Assembly (NCBI RefSeq): GCF_024298885.1
Contig: NZ_CP101166.1
Span: 3,657,149-3,721,148, forward strand
Direction of reading: 5' to 3'
Length of the DNA stretch: 64,000 bases
From: Haloglomus halophilum
Lineage (GTDB): Archaea > Halobacteriota > Halobacteria > Halobacteriales > Haloarculaceae
Part shown: positions 8,173 to 15,446 of the stretch, piece after piece
How the letters are laid out: each line of letters opens with the position of its first letter
Position numbering within the stretch: position 1 is the first letter of the stretch
The notes under the pieces: generated by a model
Told to the model about the DNA's origin: nothing
Seen by the model: the letters and a program-made list of their open reading frames with translations, nothing else
Database searches by the model: none
Made by a program: the position numbers and the translations under genes

Positions 8173-8990
8173 TCGACGACATCGTAGCCGAGGTCACCCT
8201 CCCGGAGCGCGTCGGTGATGGCCGACAGCTCCGTGACGCTCGCCACGACGAGCACGTCCAGCCCACGGTGGGCCGCCTCGGTCACGGCCGTGGGAACCCC
8301 GAACCGGATGTCCGGGTCGAGGGCCGCGCGCTCGACGGCCGCCAGCGCCTCCCCCCCGGCGACCGCGAGCAGGTCGAGGTCGGCCGCCCGCTCGACGAGC
8401 GCGTCGGCGTCGACGGCCGCGCTCCCCCCCTCGTGGACACGGGGGACGCTCACGACCCGGACCTCACCCCACTCGTAATCGACGAGCCCCTCGAACTCGG
8501 TCACGCCGACGTCCTGCCCGGCCTCGGCGCTCGTGACCGCCACGCCCGTCGCGCTGCCCGCGCTGCCGGGCGTCGCCCGCAGCACGCCGTCACGCATCGA
8601 GAGCGACACCGGCTGTCCCTCGTCGATGGGGGCGGTCGCGATGGCGGTGTCGACCTCGACCCGTCCGAGTACGTCCTCGGAGACGTGGCCCACGTAATCC
8701 CGGAGCGCCTCGGTCCGGGACATCAGCCAGTCGACGCCCTCGTTGGTCACCTCGTAGCGCCCGCGGCCGTGCTTCTCGACGTACCCCTCCGCGACGAGCC
8801 CCTGGAGGTAGTCGCTCACCGCCTGGGCCGTGACACCGATGGCGTCGGCCACCTCCTGCTGGCTCACGGCCGGCTGGCGCTGGGCGATCTCCACGAGGAT
8901 CTGGTAGCGCGTCGCGTCGCGCTTGCTCCGGAGGACGCCGGCGCGGTCACCGGCGTCCGTCGACCCGCCGCCCGCCTCGTCGCCACTCAT
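8157..8990 (-). CDS. MarR-like winged-helix regulator with a C-terminal haloarchaeal domain
   Basis: 277 residues. Residues about 20-90 form a winged helix-turn-helix: SKRDATRYQILVEIAQRQP, then the recognition region VSQQEVADAIGVTAQAVSDYLQ and the wing KHGRGRYEVT. The C-terminal 180 residues form a separate alpha/beta domain (LLAVAGGEALAAVERAAL, LDVLVVASVTELSAITDAL) that could sense a ligand; I believe it belongs to a DUF7839-type haloarchaeal family. ATG 8990 is used instead of the GTG-extended start at 9017. The gene is divergent from cbiT with 148 bp between start codons, and that gap holds one of the shared palindromes, so control of the cobalamin genes is a natural inference but is not shown. 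Confidence 0.82.
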   Translation of the reverse strand: MSGDEAGGGSTDAGDRAGVLRSKRDATRYQILVEIAQRQPAVSQQEVADAIGVTAQAVSDYLQGLVAEGYVEKHGRGRYEVTNEGVDWLMSRTEALRDYVGHVSEDVLGRVEVDTAIATAPIDEGQPVSLSMRDGVLRATPGSAGSATGVAVTSAEAGQDVGVTEFEGLVDYEWGEVRVVSVPRVHEGGSAAVDADALVERAADLDLLAVAGGEALAAVERAALDPDIRFGVPTAVTEAAHRGLDVLVVASVTELSAITDALREGDLGYDVVDGERR

Positions 8991-9086
8991 ACCACCGTGT
9001 CCCCCCGCCGAGTGCAAGTAATTTTGGACTCAGTTCCCAGATTCTGCACCGCTGACCCGATTCTACCCGCACAATAACGACTTGAT

Positions 9087-9100
9087 TTGTCCTAATACAA
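9087..9100. promoter_or_regulatory. Candidate cobalamin-locus operator upstream of cbiT
   Basis: TTGTCCTAATACAA, an imperfect palindrome of the type TTGTC-N5-ACAA, 38 bp upstream of the cbiT ATG and 96 bp upstream of the divergent HTH gene start. An AT-rich TATA-like stretch (ACAATAAC, 9071-9078) lies 8 bp before it. Closely similar 14-mers occur upstream of the other cobalamin units at 19557, 21872 and 28182. Confidence 0.6.
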
Positions 9101-9138
9101 GCACAATTGTTTTACTCCCGGGTGCGCTTGTGCTCGGC

Positions 9139-9756
9139 ATGGTACGGGTACGACTCCCCCACGACGCGAAGGCCGGGCCGACGAAACCGGAGGTCCGTGC
9201 GGTGACGCTCGCGAAGCTCGACCCGGGTCCGGACGCCCACGCCGTCGAGGTGGGTGCCTGCACCGGGGCTGTCACCGTCGGCCTCGCGCGCCGGGCCAGC
9301 CGCGTGACCGCGCTCGAACGGAAGTCCGAACGCCTCGACACGGCACGGAAGAACCTCGCCGCCAACGGTGTTCCCGTGGCGGACATCGACACCGCCACCG
9401 ACGGGGGGGTCGTCACCGCCGACGGCGAAACGGGTGCCGCGACAACCGACCCCGCGACGGTCCGGCTCCGCGAGGCCGAGGCGCCCGCGGGGCTCCCCGA
9501 CGACGCCGACACGCTGTTCCTGGGCGGCAGCCGCAACTACGAGGCCGTGCTCGACCATGCCGTCGAGACCGGCGTCGGGACGGTCGTGATGAACGTCTCC
9601 CGGCTCGAAGTGGCGGGCGACGCCGTCCGGGCGTTCCGCGAGCGTGACCTGCTCGACGAGGTCTGCCAGTTCCAGGTGAGCCACGGCTACGAGCTGGCCG
9701 GCGCCACCTCGTTCGACTCGGAGAACCCGGTCTACTGCATCGTGGGGGGCGCATGA
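9139..9756 (+). CDS. cbiT: Cobalt-precorrin-6B C15-methyltransferase (CbiT)
   Basis: 205 residues with a class I SAM methyltransferase fold: HAVEVGACTGAVTVGLAR is motif I and VTALERKSERL is motif II. The PTKPEVRAVTLAKLDP segment before motif I is typical of CbiT. The enzyme methylates C15 and decarboxylates the C12 acetate arm of the corrin precursor. It is the first gene of the main corrin operon and overlaps cbiL by ATGA. ATG 9139 is chosen over an upstream in-frame ATG at 9082, which would put the operator inside the coding region. The matching C5 enzyme, cbiE, is a separate gene at 26542. Confidence 0.92.
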   Translation: MVRVRLPHDAKAGPTKPEVRAVTLAKLDPGPDAHAVEVGACTGAVTVGLARRASRVTALERKSERLDTARKNLAANGVPVADIDTATDGGVVTADGETGAATTDPATVRLREAEAPAGLPDDADTLFLGGSRNYEAVLDHAVETGVGTVVMNVSRLEVAGDAVRAFRERDLLDEVCQFQVSHGYELAGATSFDSENPVYCIVGGA

Positions 9757-10535
9757 CGCTGTACGGCGTCGGCCTGGGCCCCGGCGACGCGGGCCTGGTC
9801 ACGGTGCGGGGCCGCGAGATCCTGCGCGAGGCCGAGGTGGTCTACTCGCCCGGGCGCCTGTCGCGCTCGGTCGCGACCGAGCACGTCCCCGAGGAGCGCA
9901 TCGGGGACCTGGACTTCCCGATGACCCGCGACGAGGAGGAACTGCGCGAGGCCTGGCGCGAGGCGGCCGCCGAGATCGCCCCGTCGGCCCGCGACGGGAC
10001 CGTCGCGTTCGTCACGCTGGGCGACCCGAACGTCTACTCCACCTTCGGCCACCTCCGGCGCACGTTGGCGGCGTTCCACCCGGATGTCGACCTCGAGGTC
10101 GTGCCGGGTGTGAGCGCGCTCACCGCCTTCGCCACCGCGCTCGGCGTCGAGGTCGCGGCCGGGTCCAGCATCGCGCTCCGGGAGGCCGCCCGCGGCGCGG
10201 CGCCGACGGGGCCGGACCGGATGGTCCTGTTCAAGGTGACCGACGCGCCCGCCACCCACGAGGGACTCGTCGAGGCGGGCTACGAGGTGACCTACGGCCG
10301 CCGGCTGTTCATGGAGCAGGGCGAGACGCTCGTCACCGACGACCCGGCGGACCTCGCCGAGCGGGACTACTACACGCTCGCCTACGCCGAGCGCCCGGAG
10401 GCCCGCGTCGAGCAGGCCACCGACGCGTTCGTGGAGGCGGGCGCCGACGGCGGCCGCGCGGTCACGGACGGCGGGGACGCCGAACGACTCGAACGCTCCG
10501 AAGCCGCCCTCTCGGGCGACGAGGTGGGACGATGA
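9753..10535 (+). CDS. cbiL: Precorrin-2 / cobalt-factor II C20-methyltransferase (CbiL)
   Basis: 260 residues of the tetrapyrrole methylase (class III SAM methyltransferase) fold. The N terminus has the SAM loop YGVGLGPGDAGLVT and the early block AEVVYSPGR characteristic of the C20 enzyme; the second block LGDPNVYSTF and the PGVSALTAFA motif follow. It adds the methyl group at C20 of the ring. The C-terminal 40 residues are a Gly/Asp/Glu-rich tail. ATGA overlaps at both ends couple it to cbiT and cbiF. Confidence 0.92.
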   Translation: MTLYGVGLGPGDAGLVTVRGREILREAEVVYSPGRLSRSVATEHVPEERIGDLDFPMTRDEEELREAWREAAAEIAPSARDGTVAFVTLGDPNVYSTFGHLRRTLAAFHPDVDLEVVPGVSALTAFATALGVEVAAGSSIALREAARGAAPTGPDRMVLFKVTDAPATHEGLVEAGYEVTYGRRLFMEQGETLVTDDPADLAERDYYTLAYAERPEARVEQATDAFVEAGADGGRAVTDGGDAERLERSEAALSGDEVGR

Positions 10536-11455
10536 GCGACGACTCCGACACCGAGCCCGAGGCCGCCGCGGCCGACCCCCAGGCGGCCATCGACGCGGCC
10601 TCGGCCGCCCGCGCCGAGGGGCGCGACCCCCGCGTCTACGAGCATACGGCCGGCGACGAGCAGGACGGCATCCCCTTCGTCGGCGCGGGACCGGGCGACC
10701 CGCGACTGCTGACGGTCGCCGGCCGCGACCTGCTCGCGGAGGCGGACCTCGTGGTCCACGCCGGGTCGCTGGTCAACAGCGAACTGCTCGAGGAGTACTG
10801 CGCCGACGCCGAGACGGTCTCCTCCATCGGGAAGGACCTGGAGGAGCTCATCCCCCTGATGCGGGATTCGTACGAGGCCGGCGATACCGTCGTCCGGCTC
10901 CACAGCGGCGACCCCGCGGTGTACGGCGCCGCCCTGGAGCAGATGGACGCGCTGGAGAGCGAGGGCGTCCCGACCTACATCGTCCCCGGTGTCACCTCGG
11001 CGTTCGCCGCTGCGGCGACGCTGCGAACCCAGCTCACGCTGAACGGGGCCGCCAACCACGTCGCCTTCACCCGGCCGCAGGGGAAGACGCTCGACGCCGA
11101 GGACGACCATATCGCCGAGTTCGTCGAGATGGGCGACGTGACGACCTGTATCTACCTCGGAACCCACGCCGTCCCGGAGACGATGGACCGGCTGGTCGAC
11201 GAGGGTATCGACCCCGAGACGCCCGTCGCGGTCGTCTACCACGCTTCCTGGCCCGACGAGGACGTGCTGACGGGCACGGTCGCGGACATCGGCGACGAGA
11301 TCGAGGACGCCGGCTACCGCGCCTCGGCGATGGTGGTCATCGGCGACGCCGTCGGCGCGGGCGACTACGAGCGGTCGTACCTGTACGGCGGCTGGGCGAA
11401 CCGTGGCGAGGACGACTCGGACACCTCGGCGGACGAGGAGGCGGGGGCTGACTGA
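10532..11455 (+). CDS. cbiF: Cobalt-precorrin-4 C11-methyltransferase (CbiF)
   Basis: 307 residues of the tetrapyrrole methylase fold. The CbiF/CobM signature is clear: PFVGAGPGDPRLLTVAG, DLVVHAGSLVN, then HSGDPAVYGA, VPGVTSAFAAAATL and AFTRPQGKT. It methylates C11 of the corrin precursor, which sets up loss of the C20 unit by CbiG. The N-terminal 50 residues and the C-terminal 20 residues are acidic extensions. It starts in the ATGA overlap with cbiL and ends 1 bp before cbiG. Confidence 0.94.
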   Translation: MSDDSDTEPEAAAADPQAAIDAASAARAEGRDPRVYEHTAGDEQDGIPFVGAGPGDPRLLTVAGRDLLAEADLVVHAGSLVNSELLEEYCADAETVSSIGKDLEELIPLMRDSYEAGDTVVRLHSGDPAVYGAALEQMDALESEGVPTYIVPGVTSAFAAAATLRTQLTLNGAANHVAFTRPQGKTLDAEDDHIAEFVEMGDVTTCIYLGTHAVPETMDRLVDEGIDPETPVAVVYHASWPDEDVLTGTVADIGDEIEDAGYRASAMVVIGDAVGAGDYERSYLYGGWANRGEDDSDTSADEEAGAD

Positions 11456-11456
11456 C

Positions 11457-12452
11457 ATGAGTACGGACAGCAACAGCGGTACGACGGACGACGCATCGAA
11501 CGACGACTCGGGCGGGCACTGCTCGACCCCGGACAGCGACGGCGAGGTGGCCGAGGAGATCGCCATCGTCGCCTTCGAGCGCAAGTGGGACACCGCCGAG
11601 GAGATCCGCGATGGCATCGGCGACCGCTACGAGGCTATCGACCTGCTCGAGTACCACGGCGACGTGTTCGCCGAGCACTGGGGCGAGTACGACTGCTTCG
11701 TGGGGCTGATGGCCAGCGGCATCGCGATGCGCAAGACCGCCGGCCTGCTCGACGACAAGTGGGAGGACCCCGCCGTCGTCGTGGTCGACGAGGCGCTGAC
11801 GTGGGCCATCCCGCTGACGGGCGGCCACCACGGTGCCAACCAGGTGGCCGACGACCTCGCGTCGATGGGGGCGGTCCCCGCCATGACCACCGCGTCGGAG
11901 GCTGCGGGCAAGCAGGGCGTCGAGGAGCGTGCGAAGGCGCTCGACGCGCACGTCGTCAACGGGGATTCGACAGTGGCGACGAACCTCGCCGTGCTGGACG
12001 AGGAACTCGGCCCCGTCGCGCGACTCGACGGCCCAACCGCGGTACTGGCTGGAGAGGACGTGACGGTCCTGAAACGGAACTCGGACGACGGCGTCGTCCT
12101 CGGGACGGGGAGCGTCGCGGGCGCCGAGGCCGAGCAGTTCGAGGCCGCGTGGCGCGCGGCGCTCGACGGGACGGACTACGACCTCTCGGACGTGGAGTTC
12201 GTCGCGACGGGCACCCGGAAGGCCGACGAGGACGGGCTGCTCGAAGCGGCCGAGGAACTCGGCCTCGGCGTCGTCTCCTTCGAGAAGTCCACCCTGGAGG
12301 AGTTCGAGGGCCCGACCCCGTCGCGGTCGCGCGAACTCATCGGCTGGCCGGGCATCGCGGAGGCCTCGGCCATCGCCGGCGGCCGCGAGCACGACCTGCT
12401 CGTCGAGAAGGTCAGCCACGAGGACGCCGTCACGGTGGCGGTCGGCCGATGA
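11457..12452 (+). CDS. cbiG: Cobalt-precorrin-5A hydrolase (CbiG)
   Basis: 331 residues. It opens the ring lactone and releases the C20 fragment as acetaldehyde in the anaerobic pathway. Typical CbiG blocks are MASGIAMRKTAGLL followed by DKWEDPAVVVVDE, the PLTGGHHGANQ motif, and the C-terminal domain with VEFVATGTRKADEDGLLEAA and FEKSTLEEFEGPTPS. The N terminus is a Ser/Asp-rich halophilic extension containing one Cys (GGHCSTPD). ATG 11457 lies 1 bp after the cbiF stop; the stop overlaps the next cbiH as ATGA. Its presence points to the early-cobalt (anaerobic) route. Confidence 0.94.
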   Translation: MSTDSNSGTTDDASNDDSGGHCSTPDSDGEVAEEIAIVAFERKWDTAEEIRDGIGDRYEAIDLLEYHGDVFAEHWGEYDCFVGLMASGIAMRKTAGLLDDKWEDPAVVVVDEALTWAIPLTGGHHGANQVADDLASMGAVPAMTTASEAAGKQGVEERAKALDAHVVNGDSTVATNLAVLDEELGPVARLDGPTAVLAGEDVTVLKRNSDDGVVLGTGSVAGAEAEQFEAAWRAALDGTDYDLSDVEFVATGTRKADEDGLLEAAEELGLGVVSFEKSTLEEFEGPTPSRSRELIGWPGIAEASAIAGGREHDLLVEKVSHEDAVTVAVGR

Positions 12453-13366
12453 GCACCGACGCAGAGGGGGACGCGCCCGACGCGGACGACGGCGGTGAGT
12501 TCGACCTCGACGGCGAGGTCGTCCCCGAGTCCGAGTACGGCACCCTGTACGTCGTCGGCATCGGTCCCGGCCTCCCCGACGAGATGACCCAGCGCGCCCG
12601 CGATGTCATCCGGACGGCCGACTGCGTGGTCGCGTCGAACCTCTACCAGGAGTTCCTCCGGAAGGACGGGACCCTGCCGCCCGAGGACCGCACCGACGAG
12701 GAGGGCGTCTTCGAGCGCCCGGACGGGTCGACCGGCGAACTCGTCCGGTCCTCGATGGGCCGGCAGGTCGAACTGGCGAAGGAGGCGTTCGCCCGCGTCC
12801 GGCGCGGCGAGGACGTGGCCCACGTCTCCGGTGGCGACCCGAACGTGTACGGGAAGAGCGACCTCGTGTTCACGATGGCCGAGGCCGAGGGCGCGACGGA
12901 CGTGCCCATCGAGATCGTTCCGGGCGTCACGGCGGCGCTGGGGCTGGCCGGCAACCTCGGCGCGCCCCTCTCCAACGACTTCTGCACCGTCTCGCTGTCG
13001 GACAAGTGGCGGGGCTGGGAGGAGATCGAGGAGAAGCTGCGGGCCGCCGCCATCTCCGGGTTCGTCGTCGTCCTCTACAACTGCTGGCGCGACTACGAGC
13101 GTGCCATCGACGTGCTCCGGGAGGAGCGGGCCGACGACGTGCCCGTCGCCATCGTCAACGACGCCGGCCGCGGCGAGGCCGGCCGCAACCTGGAGGGCGA
13201 GACGTTCACCCTCACGACGCTGGGCGACGCCGACCAGCACGACGAGGAGGTCGGCGGGATGGGCACCTCCATCCTCGTCGGCACCCACGAGACCGAGGTC
13301 TGGAGCAACGACCACCGCGAGTACCTCGTCACGCCCCGCGGCGGGCGCGACGTGGAGGACTTCTGA
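12449..13366 (+). CDS. cbiH1: Precorrin-3B C17-methyltransferase family protein (first CbiH)
   Basis: 305 residues of the tetrapyrrole methylase fold, closest in motifs to CbiH/CobJ: VVGIGPGLPDEMTQRARD, SGGDPNVYGKSDLVF, VPGVTAALGLAGNLGAPLSNDFCTVSLSD, VVLYNC and VNDAGRGEAG. The family performs ring contraction and C17 methylation. A second CbiH copy follows 6 bp downstream. Differences from that copy include NLYQEF where the paralogue has TTYIEL, and NCWRDY where it has NPWSRK, so the two probably differ in substrate. The start is ATG 12449, in the ATGA overlap with cbiG. Confidence 0.88.
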   Translation: MSTDAEGDAPDADDGGEFDLDGEVVPESEYGTLYVVGIGPGLPDEMTQRARDVIRTADCVVASNLYQEFLRKDGTLPPEDRTDEEGVFERPDGSTGELVRSSMGRQVELAKEAFARVRRGEDVAHVSGGDPNVYGKSDLVFTMAEAEGATDVPIEIVPGVTAALGLAGNLGAPLSNDFCTVSLSDKWRGWEEIEEKLRAAAISGFVVVLYNCWRDYERAIDVLREERADDVPVAIVNDAGRGEAGRNLEGETFTLTTLGDADQHDEEVGGMGTSILVGTHETEVWSNDHREYLVTPRGGRDVEDF

Positions 13367-13372
13367 TTCACA

Positions 13373-14362
13373 ATGAGTACCGAGAACACCGACACCACGA
13401 CCGAGGCATCGACTTCGACTGATACGGAGAGCAAGTGCGGCGCGTCGACGACCGAGAAGGAGTCCACGAGCAAGTGCGGTGCTTCCTCGTCCAGCTCCTC
13501 GTCGAGTTCGTCGGGCTGTGGCGCCTCGAAGAGCAAGCAGGAGACGACCGACGAGAAGGTGGCCGCGACCGCCGCGGACTTCGAGGGCGACCCCGGCCGG
13601 CTGGTCGCGGTCGGCCTGGGCCCGGGCCACGCCGAGGGGATGACCCAGCGCGCGAAGGCGGCCCTGCTGGAGGCCGAGCACATCGTCGGCTACACCACCT
13701 ACATCGAACTCCTGCCCGACGAGGTGACCGAGGCCGCGGACGAACTGTACGACACGCCGATGTGCGGCGAGGTCTCCCGCACGGAGGAGGCCGTCGACCG
13801 GACGCTGGCGGGCAACGACGTGGCCATCGTCGGCAGCGGCGACCCGAACGTCTACGCGCTCGGGGGGCTCGCCTTAGAGATCGTCGAGTCGAAGGGCACC
13901 ACACCGAGTGCCGTCGACTTCGAGGTTGTGCCCGGCGTTCCGGCCGCACAGTCCTGCGCCGCGCGGCTGGGCGCGCCGCTCGTCAACGACACCGTCACCG
14001 TCTCGCTGTCCGACCACCTCACGCCGATGGCGGACATCGAGTCGCGGCTCCACGCCGTCGCGCCGGAGGGGTTCACCATCGCCATCTACAATCCCTGGAG
14101 CCGGAAGCGTCGCGAGAACTGGGAGACGTGCTGTGACATCCTGCTGGAGCACCGCAGCGCCGATGTTCCCGTCGGCGTGGTCCACGGCGCCGGCCGCGAC
14201 GACGAGCAGGTCGAGATCGTCGAGCTGGGCGAGCTGAAGGCACTCGGCGAGACGGACCTCGTGGACATGACGACGACCGTGCTCGTCGGCAACGAGGAGA
14301 CGTACGTCGAGGACGGCCGGATGGTCACGCCCCGGGGCTACGAGTCCAAGTACGACTACTGA
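13373..14362 (+). CDS. cbiH2: Precorrin-3B C17-methyltransferase (second CbiH) with a Cys/Ser-rich tail
   Basis: 329 residues. From about residue 75 it is a canonical CbiH: VAVGLGPGHAEGMTQRAK, VGYTTYIELL, GSGDPNVYALGG, VPGVPAAQSCAARLGAPL, VSLSDHLTPM and YNPWSRKR. It performs C17 methylation with ring contraction. The first 60 residues form an extra segment with three CGAS motifs (two KCGAS, one GCGAS) embedded in a Ser run. Such evenly placed cysteines suggest binding of a metal or Fe-S cluster, or a thiol tether, but this is inference. It lies between cbiH1 and the ferredoxin gene, so an electron or metal partner is plausible. Confidence 0.92.
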   Translation: MSTENTDTTTEASTSTDTESKCGASTTEKESTSKCGASSSSSSSSSSGCGASKSKQETTDEKVAATAADFEGDPGRLVAVGLGPGHAEGMTQRAKAALLEAEHIVGYTTYIELLPDEVTEAADELYDTPMCGEVSRTEEAVDRTLAGNDVAIVGSGDPNVYALGGLALEIVESKGTTPSAVDFEVVPGVPAAQSCAARLGAPLVNDTVTVSLSDHLTPMADIESRLHAVAPEGFTIAIYNPWSRKRRENWETCCDILLEHRSADVPVGVVHGAGRDDEQVEIVELGELKALGETDLVDMTTTVLVGNEETYVEDGRMVTPRGYESKYDY

Positions 14363-14363
14363 G

Positions 14364-14630
14364 ATGAGCACGACCGACACCGACGCGACGCGCTACCGCG
14401 TCACCGTCGACAAGAACGCGTGCGACGGCATCTTCGCCTGCCTCGTCCGCGACGACCGGCTGGTGGAGGCCGAGGACGGCCTCGCCGGCTTCGACCCCGA
14501 CGAGGCCGAAGCCGTCGAGCACGCCGACGACAGCGTCACCGCGACGTTCGAGGACGACCGACTGGCCGAGGCCGAGGGCGCCGCCGCGGCCTGTCCGCCG
14601 AGCGCGATTTCCGTGGAGGTGCTGGAATGA
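14364..14630 (+). CDS. Small ferredoxin of the corrin operon
   Basis: 88 residues. The N-terminal YRVTVDKNACDGIFACLVRD and the C-terminal ACPPSAISVEV match a small bacterial-type ferredoxin. Only three cysteines are present (Cys20, Cys26 and Cys77); the position between Cys20 and Cys26 that would hold another ligand is not Cys. That favours a 3Fe-4S cluster or a cluster with one non-Cys ligand. Asp21 is a possible fourth ligand. It starts 1 bp after cbiH2 and could supply electrons to one of the reductive steps of corrin synthesis. Confidence 0.85.
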   Translation: MSTTDTDATRYRVTVDKNACDGIFACLVRDDRLVEAEDGLAGFDPDEAEAVEHADDSVTATFEDDRLAEAEGAAAACPPSAISVEVLE

Positions 14631-14707
14631 AGCCGAAAACAGCCGAATACAGTTCGAAGGCACGGGACAGGTCGATAACCGCGTCTGTTCCGGAGGTATC
14701 GCGATGA
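14627..14707 (+). CDS. 26-codon bridging mini-ORF
   Basis: ATG at 14627 overlaps the ferredoxin stop as ATGA, and the mini-ORF stop TGA (14705-14707) overlaps the ATG of the next gene as ATGA. It begins MKPKTAEYSS and ends PEVSR; it is basic, unlike nearly all other proteins here. The ribosome binding site of the next gene (GGAGGT, 14692-14697) lies inside it. It may act only to carry ribosomes from one gene to the next. It is too short for homology. Confidence 0.4.
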   Translation: MKPKTAEYSSKARDRSITASVPEVSR

Positions 14708-15402
14708 GCGACGCCCCTGTCAACGCCACCGACCGCGACCCGCCCCGGGACCTGCTCGCGGCCCACCCGGAGACGGCGTACTTCTGGGGCCGGGTCGCCG
14801 GCGACGGCGACCTCACGGCTGAACGAATCCGTGTCCGTGCGGCCGAGGAGTCGGTCGCCCGGCGCCTCGCGGCCATCGCCGGCGACGACGGCCGGCTCGC
14901 GGGCGAGCGCACGGTCGAGCGGCCGTACGCGCACGACGCCTCGCTCGCGCGCGTCGAGGACGAGTACACGGTGAAGGTGTTCGGCGGGGCCGCGGACCGC
15001 GCGGCCGCCGCGTTCGGGCTCCCCATCGACGGCACCGACGGCGGCTACCGGCTGGACGCGCTGGCCGACCACGACCGCCAGCTGCTGCGGGGGCTCCTCG
15101 AAGCGAGCGGGACGGTCTGCTTCCGCGAGTCCGAGGGCGTGGTCGGCGTAAGCTTCGTCCACGAGGACCGCGCGCTGCTGGAGTGGGTTCAGGACGCGCT
15201 GGCCGACAACGGCTTCGGCGCGGACGACCTCGCGGAGACCTCCTCGGGCGGCTACTGGTTCGGCGTCGCCGACGACGACACGGCGGCGTTCGGCGAGTGG
15301 GTGTACGAGGGGAGCGACGAGTCGGGGCTGTACGCCGACGACCGCCGGACGAAACTGCTCCGGAGCATCGAGCGTGCCGCGAGCGTCTCGGAGGGGGAGT
15401 GA
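14704..15402 (+). CDS. Degenerate LAGLIDADG-like protein in the corrin operon
   Basis: 232 residues. Two similar halves each contain a helix resembling the LAGLIDADG dodecamer followed by a beta-rich segment: FWGRVAGDG at 27-35 and LLRGLLEASG at 127-136, the latter followed by VGVSFVHEDRALLEWVQDAL. In homing endonucleases the last acidic residue of each motif is catalytic. Here the first keeps Asp34, but the second has Ser135, so cleavage is unlikely. There is no intein or intron context: the gene stands alone inside the corrin operon. It may be a domesticated DNA- or RNA-binding protein, or may have been recruited to corrin synthesis. The function is unknown. Confidence 0.65.
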   Translation: MSDAPVNATDRDPPRDLLAAHPETAYFWGRVAGDGDLTAERIRVRAAEESVARRLAAIAGDDGRLAGERTVERPYAHDASLARVEDEYTVKVFGGAADRAAAAFGLPIDGTDGGYRLDALADHDRQLLRGLLEASGTVCFRESEGVVGVSFVHEDRALLEWVQDALADNGFGADDLAETSSGGYWFGVADDDTAAFGEWVYEGSDESGLYADDRRTKLLRSIERAASVSEGE

Positions 15403-15404
15403 GC

Positions 15405-15446
15405 ATGCCACGCTCGAGACAATCCGACGGAGGCGACCTCAGATGA
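15405..15446 (+). CDS. 13-codon bridging mini-ORF
   Basis: ATG at 15405, 2 bp after the previous stop, reads MPRSRQSDGGDLR and ends with TGA at 15444-15446, which overlaps the cbiX ATG (15443) as ATGA. The GGAGG ribosome binding site for cbiX (near 15429) lies inside it. This is the second such bridge in the operon and is probably a device for translational coupling rather than a functional peptide. Confidence 0.35.
   Translation: MPRSRQSDGGDLR

Noticed and set aside
8991..9138. Cobalamin riboswitch upstream of cbiT
   Set aside because: The transcript leader is too short and no B12-box-like structure is visible; a DNA operator fits better.
11585..12448. In-frame upstream extension of the first cbiH
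   Set aside because: Lies fully inside cbiG and is Arg-rich; the ATG at 12449 has an ATGA overlap.
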